Notes under the pieces: model-generated
Told to the model about the DNA's origin: nothing
Seen by the model: only the letters and a program-made list of their open reading frames with translations
Databases searched by the model: none
Assembly (NCBI RefSeq): GCF_029784135.1
Contig: NC_073745.1
Location: forward strand, 163,798,828-163,862,827
Direction: 5' to 3'
From: Toxorhynchites rutilus septentrionalis
Lineage: Eukaryota > Arthropoda > Insecta > Diptera > Culicidae
DNA length: 64,000 bases
Translations under genes and position numbers: made by a program
Part shown: positions 23,299 through 34,645 of the stretch, piece after piece
How positions within the stretch are numbered: position 1 is the first letter of the stretch
Layout: every line of letters begins with the position of its first letter

Positions 23299-25003
23299 AT
23301 GAACTCTAATCTATTTTTCTATTTTAGGATATGGACCGCCGTCCGAACTCTCTTATTTCTCGTTTTAGTATCTAGAACTATGGGCAGACAACCTACCATA
23401 GAAATAATGGAACTTAGTCACAATCCAGGGCTGCTAGCAATAGCATCAGGTAAAAACTACATCAAAGATGGGGAACACAAAATTTACCACATCATAGATT
23501 TCGAAATTTATCACCCCACTTTGATAACGATAAAAAATATGATCGACGGAATAAAGAATATTTGCAATACATCGGAATTGAACGAAATTATCCTTTCAAA
23601 ATTTAATAATCTTAACTATCTTTATCATAGCCTTCAGAATAAACCACGACCCAAAAGAGGATTATTGAATTTTGTGGGAAGCGGAATAAAATTTATCACC
23701 GGAAACTTGGATAACAAAGATTACAATGAAATTATTAAAGATTTGGAGGAACTAAGAATTAAAGGCAATCAACGTATCAATGAAAATAACAAACAAGCCA
23801 AGATAAATTATCAATTGAATAACAGAATAGATACAATTATAAAACAAATTAATAAACAGCAAGAAATCATTGTCAAAAATTTCAATCAGGCTCGTATGGA
23901 TAACACAGCAAAACAAATACAAATAATCAAAGATGTAATGAAAATCAACATGTTACTAGATAACTTAATCTCACATTTCAAGGACATAGCAGAGTCGATT
24001 CATTTAGCAAAACTTAACATTGTCTCGAAACATATCCTCCACCCAGAAGGAACTTTTGTTTTCAATAGAAAGATTAGAAGAAAAAGACATAGAAATCAAA
24101 AATATAGAGCAAGCTTACGACTTCCTTCAAATATCTGCATTTTTTAATTCATCTGAACTGATATTTGTAGTCAAGATACCTTCTCTTCAAAATGTAACAT
24201 ATAGTAATTTGATACTAAAAACCTTACCAGTTGGAAACAAGATATTGAACATACCAGCAAACAAAGCAATGACGAGCGAGATAGGAACTTACTTCATCAC
24301 GAGAGAATGTCAGCAGATCGAGCAGAACAACATTTGTAACAAAGACATGCTCCTAAACTACAGCGATGATAAATGCTTCTCAAAAATATTACGAGGATTT
24401 ACTGGAAATTGTACGTTTGAAAAATATGAACGGAAAAATGAAATCAAGCTTCTAACTGATCACCATGTCGTTTTAAAATCTATGATTCCTCTGGAAATCA
24501 AAACAAACTGCGGAATTACTGATAGAAATTTATCTGGATTATTTTTGATTGAGTTTCATAACTGCAGCATCGAGGTGAACAAAACAACATTTACAAACAC
24601 AGAAATAATCAGAAACGAAATTCCAATTATACTCCCTTTCGATGGTTTGAAAATCGAAGTACAAATTACCCAAAACCAGACTGCTATTGAAGATCTACAC
24701 ATTATCAACAGAAATCATCTGGATTCATTGGTGGAAAGCTATAAAACTCACCATTACTCATCAATGAGTTTATCTATTGTCAGTATCCTGGGAGTTATAA
24801 TAATGATCGTGCTGTACTTAATAAAATCCAAAAGCATCAATATCAGAATTCTTGGAAAACCTCAACCACACGAATTTTTCTTAGATCGTTTACCAAAACC
24901 AGCAGAAAATCCCAAGTCAGCATCCGAAGAAGCTAAATCATCCTTAGTGAGCCGGGACGTCTCATTCTTACCAAAGGGAGAAGTTATCGCCAGGCCCATA
25001 TAA
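23299..25003 (+). pseudogene. env: Element A Env (F-like glycoprotein), one frameshift
   Basis: Errantiviral Env resembles baculovirus F proteins. The N-terminal part has a hydrophobic leader after the splice acceptor at 23327, a basic cleavage site RPKRG and a Gly-rich fusion-peptide-like stretch, then coiled coil. The frame shifts near 24050. The second part has paired cysteines, NxT/S sites, a membrane span (SIVSILGVIIMIVLYLI) and a cytoplasmic tail. That tail runs 21 bases into the 3' LTR and stops there. The frameshift makes this copy non-functional. Confidence 0.85.
24971..24982 (+). other. Polypurine tract of element A
   Basis: CCAAAGGGAGAA sits immediately before the 3' LTR, as expected for the plus-strand primer. 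Confidence 0.6.
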
Positions 25004-25280
25004 TCAAACCAGCAACCATACCCACGGCATAAGACGTGCTGTGACTGTAAACAACGGACCCGGATCGCAGCAGAGACCAACCGCGGAGGCATCAAACTAC
25101 GCCGATTCAACATCTCTCCAAGTAATAATGATTTCCAACTCGTATTGTACCAAAAGAAATTGAATAAAGATTCAGATAAAATTAGTGAGCCGACGAGAAC
25201 AGTCGCGTTTTCCTTTTTAGCTTTAGCTTAGTTTAGTTAGTCTTTTTTAAAAACTCCACTTCCTCACATGGGAAGTTAAG
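24983..25280 (+). repeat. 3' LTR of element A
   Basis: 298 bp, the same length as the 5' LTR and nearly identical. It ends GGGAAGTTAAG and abuts a (TA)n array. Confidence 0.9.
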
Positions 25281-25745
<465 letters not shown>

Positions 25746-25784
25746 ATTGCATGTATATATATATATTGGCGTCGGTATGTATTG

Positions 25785-25818
<34 letters not shown>
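25746..25818. repeat. (TA)n array 2, in two blocks
   Basis: Two TA blocks separated by GGCGTCGG, each preceded by GTATGTATTG.ATG, a small duplication. It borders the LTR of element B. Confidence 0.85.
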
Positions 25819-25820
<2 letters not shown>

Positions 25821-26199
25821 CCGACGCCATCTATCAAATCTCCCGCGAAAACAACATTATGCTATTCACCCGGGCCACACCAACTCCGGCGTCAGCAAAA
25901 TAAGCATACGCCAATATTTGGGGCACGAGGCTTTTATATCAGTCCAATCTAATTTTGTACCGTAAACTTCGAGAATTGTGTCTGCTTAGCTGGACAACAA
26001 CATGCACGAGGCGCTGACCTGGACACCACGCCACCGGCGACTCGGACGTTGGACTCCGGAAGAGGAGTCAGCAATGTAACAGTAGGTTTCATTATTAATC
26101 TTGAGTACAAATAAATTCATACTGTGTTAAACTGTAGTTGCGTGTAGTTCGTTTTCGAAGCCTTTTTAAAAACCCTCGTCGGGAGTCTAAATTAATAAC
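25819..26199 (+). repeat. 5' LTR of element B (probably truncated on the left)
   Basis: Sequence from the TA array to TTAATAAC, directly before the primer site. It contains AATAAA at about 26111. No second copy exists in the window, so the left boundary is inferred from the array edge. It lacks the GTTAT start of the A and C LTRs. Confidence 0.65.
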
Positions 26200-26217
26200 T
26201 GGCGCAGCCGGTAGGAT
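26200..26217 (+). other. Primer binding site of element B
   Basis: TGGCGCAGCCGGTAGGAT is complementary to a tRNA-Ser 3' end, 18 nt. Confidence 0.85.
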
Positions 26218-26254
26218 CGAATTCAACGCGAGTTAATTGAAAACCCCCAAAACA

Positions 26255-26395
26255 AAAGTGAAACAGAAATCGTGAGTGTTTATCGAACAAAAATACCGAA
26301 AATTAAAGTGCAATACAAATCGTGACCGTTAGTCGTGAAATACCAAAAAGAAAAGTGCAACAGAAATAGCAAGCGTTAATCGCAAAAAAAAGAAC
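26255..26395 (+). repeat. Threefold ~46-bp repeat in the leader of element B
   Basis: Three diverged units start AAAGTG.AA.A.AAATCGTGA. They contain CGTTA.TCG and stand before a donor-like GTAAGT at 26536. They could be a regulatory or RNA-structure module. No known motif recognised. Confidence 0.6.
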
Positions 26396-26768
26396 CTGGC
26401 GTGTGACGTGAGACGGAAAATTTCGAAATTTTGTGAGATAATTAAACCAAAGAGAAGGTGGAGAACAACCGGAGGATCACCGGCAACAACAGCATTCTAC
26501 AAACACAGGATCCGCGAGGGCATATCGGGCATATAGTAAGTAGAAAATTTAAAAAACTATTGAATTATACTGAAGTATATCAAACGAAAAGAAAATTCGA
26601 ACATATAACAAAGTGAAAAAAGTGAATTTATTATCGAAGTGGATTATATTGAATTATATCGAACAACACAAAAAATCGAATTACGTTATACAAAATGAAT
26701 TTATTATCGTGATTCTATTTGAAAATTTTTAATTTTTGTTTAACTAAATCTAACTAAAGAAATTTAAA

Positions 26769-27974
26769 ATGGCACAAGACAATGCCGCCGCCGCTGTTGA
26801 CCAAGAGCAAATGCTCGTCAACGCAGAGCGCATGACAAAATCGATGCAGACCCCGCAAGCAATTCGGGACTTGCAAATGTTCGACGGCAATCCAGTCAAA
26901 CTACACTCTTTTATAAGAAGTGTGGAAAACTTATTGCCATTTATCGACGCCTTGATTGGAACGCCATTCCATAATGTTTGGCTCCAATCAATTAGAAACA
27001 AAATCATTGGAGACGCAGACACAATTCTCGAAGTTTACGGTACAAAATTAGATTGGACTGATATAAAAGCTAACCTAATTGCGTACTATAACGATAAGAG
27101 AGACTCCGTGACTCTTACACGTGAGTTGTTTACGCTCCAACAAACTAACACGATAGAAGATTTCTACGGGAGAGTACAACACGTACTTTCTTTATTGATA
27201 AACCACGCCAACGTGGAACTGTCAGATCTGAATATCAGGAAAGATAGGATAAAAACCTACACAGACAATGCCCTGCAAGTTTTCCGGGTTGAAAGAACCG
27301 ATCGGCGGAAATGCTAGAGCAAGGCAACTAAAAACACTAAAGGAAGCCTTCAATGCCTGTATCGAAGAGCAAAATTTTCTGAAAAAATCTGGACTTCATA
27401 GAGAATTCCCATCTAGGCCACCGAAACCATTCCTAATACCACAACAGCAAAATCCCAGAAATAATTTTACTCAACCTTTCGGACAGAGACAGAATCCTTT
27501 CTCCAATATTAATACAAATTCACAGAAACCAACCCCTATGGACATAGATAGATCGATTCGGAGTAAACAAGTAAACTACATAAACAGACCACTTCAAAGA
27601 TTCTTACCAAACCATTCACAAATAACCAACCATTTCAACCTCCCTTTGGTAACAACCAACCAAATTTCCGACCATTTCCACAGCCACAAACGCCACGACC
27701 ATTCCCTAACCCTCAATTCACTCCACGATATCATCCTCAGCAAAATCAAACACCAAGATTCATGGTTGAAGAACTAACCAACCTTGAATACGGAACCAAC
27801 CCTTTTGAATACGAACCTATGAGCTTCGAAATGAATTACGAAATGCAAAATTACAATAATTATGAAACAGATACTCCGAATTATAACGCGCAACTGCTCG
27901 AAGAACCTGCTGAAAAACAACAACCAGATGAAATAAATTTTCAACTGGAACCGGACGAAAACACGGAGACATAG
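26769..27974 (+). pseudogene. gag: Element B gag, two frameshifts
   Basis: Starts MAQDNAAAAVDQEQ and carries the capsid-like core DLQMFDGNPVKLHSFIRSVE and IIGDADTILEVYGTKLDW. A frameshift near 27285 leads to KTLKEAFNACIEEQNF, a Gln/Pro/Asn-rich tail and MDIDRSIRSKQVNYINRP. A second near 27770 leads to the acidic C-terminus, ending at a TAG at 27972. No zinc knuckle. Capsid architecture matches element A, about half of the residues being identical by eye. Confidence 0.83.
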
Positions 27975-27987
27975 AACGGCATAATTT

Positions 27988-28102
27988 TTTGCCTTTTGTC
28001 GAGATTCCAACAGAGTTTGGAAACCTTAAATTTTTAATCGATACTGGAGCCAATAAAAACTATTTGAGACCCAGTGTAATAAAAGATAAAAATATAATAC
28101 AA
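27988..28102 (+). pseudogene. Element B protease, 5' half, cut by a retrotransposon
   Basis: LKFLIDTGANKNYL is the retropepsin active site. The gene is broken at 28094-28102 (ATAATACAA) by the I-clade insertion. It continues at 34646, after the second copy of ATAATACAA. Confidence 0.85.
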
Positions 28103-29217
28103 GAAAGAGTATAAATTTATATCAAGTTTGATTTACGAAAGCGCACTTCAAGCTCAAAAGAAACGTGTACCGGCTACCACTTTCCGACGTCGTCCTCCAT
28201 CACTTTGGTGGGACAGGGAGTGTTCAAAGGTCTACATTGAAAAATCATCCGCTTTCAAAAAATTCAGGAAAACTTGATTAGTGGAATGGTTTCGAAAGTA
28301 CCAAGCTCTAGAAGCCAAACTAAAAGGTCTGATTAAAGCAAAAAAAGCGTGGATATTGGCGGAAATTCGTCAATGGTTTGTCAAGGGAGACCGCTATGAG
28401 TACTCTTTGGAATACGGCTAGGAGAATGCGTGGCTGGAACCATACCAATGAAAGTGAGGAATACTCTGACCGTTGGATTTTCAAATTTGCAAGGAAGGTT
28501 TGTCCCGATTCTGTTCCTGCACAATGCGTCGTACGCGATATTCCGCTCCAATGCGATTATGAGAATTTTTCGATGGTAGAATTCTCAATTTCCCTCCTCT
28601 CATGTAACAATTCAGCTCCGGGGTCGGACAAGATTAAATTCAACTTGTTGAAGAATCTTCCCGACTTGGCAAAACAGCGTTTGCTGAACTTGTTCAACAA
28701 GTTTCTGGAGCTGAATATTGTCCCGCATGACTGGATACAAGTGAGAGTGATAGCCATACGAAAACCCAACAAGCCGGCTTGCGATCACAACTCGTATAGG
28801 CCGATTGCAATGTTATACTGTATTCGCAAATTGTTAGAGAAAATGATTCTACTTCGTTTGGATAAGTGGGTCGAAACGAACAATTTGCTGTCAAATACGC
28901 AGTTTGGCTTCCGCCGAGGTAAAGGGACGAATGATTGTCTCGCGCTGCTATCTTCTGAAATCCAAATCGCATTTGCTCGCAAAGAACAAATGGCTTCCGT
29001 TTTCCTCGATATCAAAGGGGCATTTGATTCAGTTTCCATGGAAATTCTCTCAGAGAAGCTTCATAATCGTGGACTTTCACCAATTCTGAATAATTTCCTG
29101 TACAATTAACTGTCAGAAAAGCACATGAATATCTCTCATGGCAACTCAAAATCTTCTCGTTACAGTTTTATGGGCCTACCACAAGGCTCCTGCCTAAGCC
29201 CCCTCTTGTATAGTTTT
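28103..29217 (+). pseudogene. I-clade ORF2, RT part 1
   Basis: It is homologous to the RT of the 1-1856 element (NESEEYSDRWIFKFARKVCPDSVPAQ). RT blocks include NSYRPIAML, TQFGFRRGKGTNDC, SVFLDIKGAFDSVS and, after a stop at 29107, FMGLPQGSCLSPLLYSF. An in-frame stop also occurs near 28276 (KT then stop). The next codons (YVND) are at 32364, beyond the inserted histone unit. Confidence 0.87.
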
Positions 29218-29474
29218 GACGTAGGATTACGTCTTTCGGGAACATATTGGGGTACAAATTGAAAAATTAAAATCGATCGCATCGTGAAAAATGTCCAATT
29301 TCAAACGCTTGTTACTCATTCATTTCATGATGGATTGATGAGATTTTTGCATCAAACGATTACGGCACTCCATAACAATTTTTCACATTGAATAAAATAG
29401 TATATATCATATAACTAACTATCGAACAATTGAAAAAATTCAACCCCTATCCAAACAGAGATACCCAGTCCTGA

Positions 29475-29590
29475 TTGGTCGAAATTGACGTCATTTCTTT
29501 TTCGCGCCCGATTCGTTCTCTCACCGGCAAGCTGCATGGCAATCGAGTAGGAGGCGCCTACTTCACACATACCAAATGATATAAAAGGAA
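29475..29590 (+). promoter_or_regulatory. Histone-type promoter, unit 1
   Basis: In order: ATTGGTCG (an inverted CCAAT), TGACGTCA (a CRE-like site), CGCGCCCGATTCG, and TATAAAAGG at about 29580. Unit 2 keeps the same order at 31403-31518, with TGGCGTCA in place of the CRE. Confidence 0.6.
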
Positions 29591-30171
29591 GGAGCATTCG
29601 TGGATCTCATTCATTCTTACAACGGACGTGGAACGGACAACAAGTGGAGAGCAGCAACAGTGAAAGCGGCTAATATATAGGCGAGCATAGAAGTTGAGCG
29701 GTCAAAATGCGAGCTGTGTCTCACATCGCACTTCTATGGCAGCATAAACAGCAGTAGCAACGGTTGTTGAAACCGGTCTACTACTAGTGGCAGCAGCAAG
29801 CATCACGAGCGGATCGTTTCAGGCACGCTCTCTCCGTCAGAAGTGCGAGAACGTTTCTTGGCATCGTGAAAGTACAGTATCGAATCTGAGCGGCCAACAA
29901 TTGAGCTGTGTCTCACATAAGTGGCAGTAGCAGCAGCAGCGGCGGTAAACATCGAGGCTCAACCTCAACAATCGAGCTGTGTCTCGCATCGGTTCACTAC
30001 TGTTGGCAACAACAAACATCATGAGTAGAGAGTTTCAGGCATGCTCTCTTTCTCTACTGCTGCTGCTGCTGCTTCTCAGTCAGATTTCTCATTCTTGTTG
30101 GACGCTCAGATCGATAAACATATGTGTTTCTAGTGTGCATTGCTGGTACTCCTGTTCACATCAACCAATAC

Positions 30172-30310
30172 AATTGGATGCGGTTATGGAGGTAAAGGAG
30201 ACAAAGGATTCGGTTGAGGAAGAGTGTATCGCAAGGTTCCACATGACAACATCCAGTGTATCAAACCCGCTATCCGTTGTTTAGCTCACCATCACGGTGA
30301 CGAACGAAAC
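30172..30310 (+). pseudogene. H4: Histone H4 pseudogene 1
   Basis: Codons matching the H4 tail (GYGGKGDKGFG, then a stop) are followed by [17 protein letters not shown] and a decayed RRLARRGGVKR segment. In H4 this is [22 protein letters not shown]. The start codon is absent and the histone fold is not completed. A Glu/Lys/Ser-rich tail follows instead. Downstream is a stem-loop at 30471. Confidence 0.83.
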
Positions 30311-30470
30311 CCTTGCAAACCGACGCACAGAAGCCGAAGATGCCAAAGCCAAGGAAAGCAGCAGCGACTCGGAAAAAACTACCGCTGCCAAAAAGTTAAC
30401 AATTGCTACATCCGACTGAAACCTCACATTAGCACGCAGCAGATTCCGTACAACCCATTTAACCATTCCA

Positions 30471-30486
30471 GTCCTTTTCAGGACTT
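30471..30486 (+). terminator. Histone 3' stem-loop, unit 1
   Basis: AGTCCTTTTCAGGACT, a perfect 6-bp stem with the canonical CTTTTCAG core. Confidence 0.82.
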
Positions 30487-30642
30487 TCGATATTGCTTTG
30501 AAACGAAAGAGTTTAATTTATTGTTTTCCACTTATCATAAAAATGATATAAAACTACGATCAAAAATACTGTTTACTTTTATATTTTCTTTGATCATGTG
30601 CAACTAACAGGAAACTTATCACGTCAGAAACATACTTTCCAT

Positions 30643-30680
30643 CAACCAACCTCTGACTGGATGCGGTAAGGGAGGCGAAT
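30643..30680 (+). pseudogene. H4: Third H4 5' fragment
   Basis: CATCAACCAACC followed by ACTGGATGCGGTAAGGGAGG resembles the leader and first codons of H4 (TG-GKGG). The same CATCAACCAA precedes both other H4 relics. Only about a dozen codons remain. Confidence 0.5.
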
Positions 30681-30864
30681 GACATATGTATGCATATATA
30701 TATATATAGCGAAACGGCTCCGGTCATGCCTCAAGGAATTTTCTAAAATAATATTTTGCCGATGCCTTTGCGCGAACTACACGGGCGAGTAGCACCATAA
30801 TAGCAAATCAAATGTCGAAGTTCGTGATATGGGTGCGTTCATCGCTATTCGGTTCGGCGTCGGT

Positions 30865-31058
30865 TTAACCCTTTCATTACGGCAGTGTGCTCCGCCGAAG
30901 TGCTACCCCTGTACGAAGCACTGCGCCGAAAAGTATGCACATCGCGCTGGTGTGATCGAAGAGCAGTATGAATTTCATGTCGTCTAAAGACAACGCTCGT
31001 ACACACAGCTCGTCGCGCGGATGTCGTCTATAGACGACGCTCGTAACGGAAGGGTTAA
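30865..31058. mobile_element. piggyBac-like MITE (TTAA target)
   Basis: TTAACCCTTTCATTACGG at the left and the inverse CGTAACGGAAGGGTTAA at the right, with TTAA at both ends. 194 bp, non-coding, with an internal GTCGTCTATAGACGAC palindrome near the right end. The CCC/GGG adjacent to TTAA is typical of piggyBac ends. Confidence 0.75.
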
Positions 31059-32009
31059 CCATCAATAACTACGCTTGGCAACATTGACATCTGGCAATTT
31101 TCATATAAGATTTTTCCCCCGCATGTTAAAAGTGGTTTTTCATGTACATAAAAGCGCAGCGTAGTATGTCAACTGCTTCCCGGTTAGAAAATAAATGATC
31201 GTTAGAAAATAAATGAGCGACCCGTCCAATTTCAAACGCTTATTGCTCATTCATTTCATGATGGATTGATGAGATGTTTGCATCATACGTTGTCGGCACT
31301 CCATAATAATTTTTCACATTGAACAAAATAATATATATCATGTAACTAACAATCGAACAATTAAAAAATCTCAACCACTATCCAAACAGAAGATACCTAG
31401 GCCTGATTGATCGAAATTGGCGTCATTTCTTTTTCGCGCCCGATTCGTTCGTTCACCGGCAAGCTGCATGACAATCGAGTAGGAGGCGCCTACTTCACAC
31501 ATACCAAATGATATAAAAGGATGGAGCGTTCGTGGATTTTATTCATTTTTACAACGGACGTGGAACGGACAACAGTGGAGAGCAGCAGCAGTGGACGCGG
31601 CTAGCAGCAAGCATCGCGAGCGGAGCATTTCGGGCACGCTCTCTCCATCAGAAGTGCGAGCACACGCTTCTTGGAATCGTGAAAGTGCAGCAGTGAACTT
31701 CAAGACATCGAAGCATCGAATCTGAGTGGCCAACAATTGAGCTGTGTCTCATATCGAACTTAAGTGGCAGTAGCAGCAGCAGCGGCGGTAAACATCGAGG
31801 CCTAACATCAAAAATCGAGCTGTGTCCCGCATCGGTCCAGTACTGATGGCAACAGCAAACATCATGAGCAGAAAGTTTCAGGCATGTTCTCTCTTTCTGC
31901 TGATGCTGCTGCTCAGTCAGATTTCTCATTTTGTTCGACGCTCAGATCGGTAAACATATATGTTTTTAGTGTTTTAAGTGTGGTCACATCAGATCAACAT
32001 CAACCAACA

Positions 32010-32140
32010 TGACCTCATGCGGCAAGGAAGGCAAAGGAGGATCGAAGCGTATCGCAAGGTTCTACATGACAATATCCAGTGTATCAAACTTGCTATTCGC
32101 CGTTTAGCTCGACGTGATGGTGTCAACGAAAACCACCAAA
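32010..32140 (+). pseudogene. H4: Histone H4 pseudogene 2
   Basis: ATG at 32010 opens MTSCGKEGKGGSKR, the H4 tail. After a frameshift the +1 frame gives [25 protein letters not shown], a close match to H4. It then switches to a short Ser/Lys-rich end. The stem-loop at 32222 follows. It is in tandem with unit 1, sharing promoter and leader. Confidence 0.86.
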
Positions 32141-32221
32141 TAAAAACAGAAATAGGCAGCAGCGGTTCCGAAAAAGCTACCGCTGCCAAAAAACAAAAAA
32201 TACCCAACAACCAAACTAAAC

Positions 32222-32237
32222 GGCCCTTTTCAGGGCC
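32222..32237 (+). terminator. Histone 3' stem-loop, unit 2
   Basis: GGCCCTTTTCAGGGCC is an exact consensus histone stem-loop. It is followed by a purine-rich AAAGAG (histone downstream element-like) at about 32254. Confidence 0.88.
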
Positions 32238-32363
32238 ATCAGATCATTATCAAAGAGTTTAACAATATATTTTTTCAAACATCCAAAATCAGCATGCGAC
32301 AGATAGCCTAACGTAATCCTACGTCAACTATGCGGTCGTGTCTCAGACACAACCTTCTGTGAC

Positions 32364-34181
32364 TTTTTTTACGTCAATGATATGGATGATTGTCTAACTA
32401 GAGACTGCACGCTGAGACAACTTGCAGACGATGGAGTTATTTCCATCACGGGTACTAATCCCGTCGCTCTGCAAAAGTCGTTGCAAGATACCATGAACAA
32501 TCTGTTCACGTGGGCCCTCAAGCTGGGTATCGAATTCTCTACGGAGAAAACTGAAATGGTCGTTTTTTCTAGGAAGCACGAACCCGCCCAATTCCAGCTT
32601 TACCTATCCGGCAAAACGATCCAACACTCTATGTTTTTCAAATACCTGGGTGTATATTTTGATTCTAAATGTACCTGGGGGAGACACAGTGCGTATTTGA
32701 AACAGAAATGCCAGCAAAGAATCAATTTTCTCCAAACAATAACCGGAACATGGTGGGGTGCCCATCCAGGAGACCTCATTCAGTTGTACAAAACAACGAT
32801 ATTGTCAGTGTTAGAATATGGCAGTTTTTGCTTCCGATCAGCTGCCAGGATTCATATTCTCAAGCTGGAGAGGATACAATATCGTTGCTTGCGTATAGCC
32901 ATGGGGTGTTTGCATTCGACACATACGATGAGTCTCGAAGTTTTGGCAGGAGTACCCCCGCTTACTCTTCGGTTCACAGAATTATCCTACAGATTTCTCA
33001 TCCGTTGCAAGATCATGAATCCATTGGTGATTGATAACTTCGAAAATCTACTCCAACTGACTCCTCAGTCAAGTTTTATGTCTTTATACCATAAGTACCT
33101 TACCCACGACGTGCACCCTTCACCAGGCATCTCCAACCAAGTTTGCTTCCCATACTTCTGCAATTCCTCTGTCACTTTTGATCTGTCCATGCGACAAAAA
33201 ATCCATGGAATCCCAGATCACCTACGCTCCGATTCTATTCCGCCGATATTTTCGGCAGAATATGGGAAAGTTAGATCTGATAAAATGTTCTTTACTGACG
33301 GTTCATTCATAAACGGGTCCACTGGCTTCGGCATCTTCAATGAAAATTCCAGTGCCTCTTTCAAACTCAAAGACCCTTGTTCCGTGTATGTCGCTGAACT
33401 GGGTGCGATATATTACGCATTAGGGATCATTGAAACATTGCCCATCGACCACTATTTTATTTTTTCAGACAGTCTCAGCTCATTAGAGGCAATCCGCTCA
33501 ATGAAAGTTGATAAACGCTCATCTTATTTCCTAACAAGAATAAGACAACTATTGAGTGTTTTGGTCGAAAAATTATTCAAGATTACCTTAGCATGGGTTC
33601 CCTCTCATTGCTCGATTCCGGGGAATGAGAAAGCAGACTCGCTAGCTAAGGTGGGCGCTTCAGAAGGCACACTTTTTGAAAGGCAAATTGCCTATAATGA
33701 ATTTTTTCACAATCCTCGTCAGGACACACTCGTTAGTTGGCAGCGCATGTGGAGTGAAGATGAGTTCGGTCGTTGGTTACACACGATTATCCCTAAGGTT
33801 TCGACGAGTGCTTGGTTTAAGGGATTGAATGTCGGTCGTGATTTCATTCGCGTGATATCTCGGCTCATGTCCAATCACTACAACCTAAACGCGCATATCT
33901 ATCGCATTGGGCTCGCAGCAAACAATCTTTGTGATTGTGGCGATGGCTACCACGACATCGAGCATGTTGTCTGGTCGTGTATCCGGTTCCATGCTGCTCG
34001 CTCTCAGCTCTCTAGAGTACTGAGAGCACAAGGCAGACAATCGGATATCCCCATCCGGGATATCTTAGGTAGCCGTGATCCTGCTTCATCTATACCTGTT
34101 CCTCAGAAACGCCGATGTCAACGTTTAATGATGTTTCCTTCGTTGTGTCCCTGTTTCATATCCCTCCTATCCGATCTATAA
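32364..34181 (+). pseudogene. I-clade ORF2 part 2: RT C-terminus, RNase H, zinc tail
   Basis: The open frame resumes with the residues after the split (YVNDMDDC), then QLADDGVISITG, which carries the catalytic ADD of this clade. RNase H is complete: FTDGSFINGSTG, VAELGAIYYAL, FSDSLSSLEAI, NEKADSLAK. A C-terminal CDCGDGYHDIEHVVWSC zinc motif follows. An 8-bp deletion near 34083 shifts the last residues relative to the copy at 48.2-49.3 kb. The RNase H domain is the basis for the I-clade call. Confidence 0.88.
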
Positions 34182-34636
34182 ACTTTTACTTAGTCGCGGC
34201 AATACATACACACACTCTTTACAGGTTGTGGTTGTGCAAAGGTTGTGCAGTCCACTGATGATTCAACAAGAGCCAAAGGTTGTACCGCTCATGACAACTC
34301 TACACGAGCTGATGATTGCGCCGACTAGTGACCATTCTATCCTGGATTCCTCGAGTCGAGAAGACGCACCACGCTAGATATGGGGTACAGACTAGGGGGC
34401 GTTGCTGATTAATGGTCAGCTGCATCTCAAAAGGAAGTATCCCGTGTCGGGCACACGTACAGAGCATTGGAGACAGCAACATCCCAATTACGAGAACACT
34501 TGTAATACTAACCTCGAGCCGATCGGTTAAATATTACTAACATAGATAATAAGAAAAACTCAAAATATTGAACTCCGGCCCCGTCAGGCTAACGCCATAT
34601 GAGCCTTGATAAAAATATATATTTTGGAAAAAAATA
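34182..34636 (+). other. 3' UTR of the nested I-clade element
   Basis: Shares long blocks with 48780-49273 and, inverted, with 25435-25745. Ends with TATATTTTGGAAAAAAA. Confidence 0.85.
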
Positions 34637-34645
34637 ATAATACAA

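Larger units (their letters stand above)
14563..25280 (+). mobile_element. LTR element A (errantivirus-like Ty3/gypsy with env), degraded
   Basis: Two 298-bp LTRs bound gag, protease, RT-RNase H, integrase and an Env gene in the order of insect endogenous retroviruses. I see a single LTR difference (GGAACCGG versus GGACCCGG), so insertion was recent. The body is nonetheless badly rearranged: about 1.3 kb inserted in the leader, a 1.9-kb PR-RT block inserted into gag, and several frameshifts. The 3' flank is (TA)n, but the 5' flank is not, so no target duplication can be seen. Confidence 0.88.
29218..32363. mobile_element. Histone-H4-bearing insertion bounded by a 16-nt palindrome
   Basis: It splits the RT codons LLYSF / YVND. 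The left edge is the perfect palindrome GACGTAGGATTACGTC (29218-29233). Near the right edge is AACGTAATCCTACGTC (32310-32325), followed by CGGTCGTGTCTCAGACAC. Inside are two tandem, diverged units. Each has an upstream block with ATTGGTCGAAATTG and TATAAAAGGA, an H4 relic and a histone 3' stem-loop. It sits in a T run, so a target duplication is ambiguous (TTTT is possible). How it moved is unknown. Confidence 0.75.
28103..34636 (+). mobile_element. 5'-truncated I-clade element nested in element B
   Basis: It begins inside ORF2 just after the endonuclease, so it is 5' truncated, as is usual for target-primed insertion. It ends in an A-rich tail after TATATTTTGG. A 9-bp target duplication ATAATACAA flanks it (28094-28102 and 34637-34645). 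The next four bases also match apart from one (GAAA/AAAA). The element is interrupted at 29218 by a 3.1-kb histone-bearing insertion. Confidence 0.88.

Noticed and set aside
27774..28053. Minus-strand frames over the gag-protease junction of element B
   Set aside because: No motifs. They overlap the real gag C-terminus.
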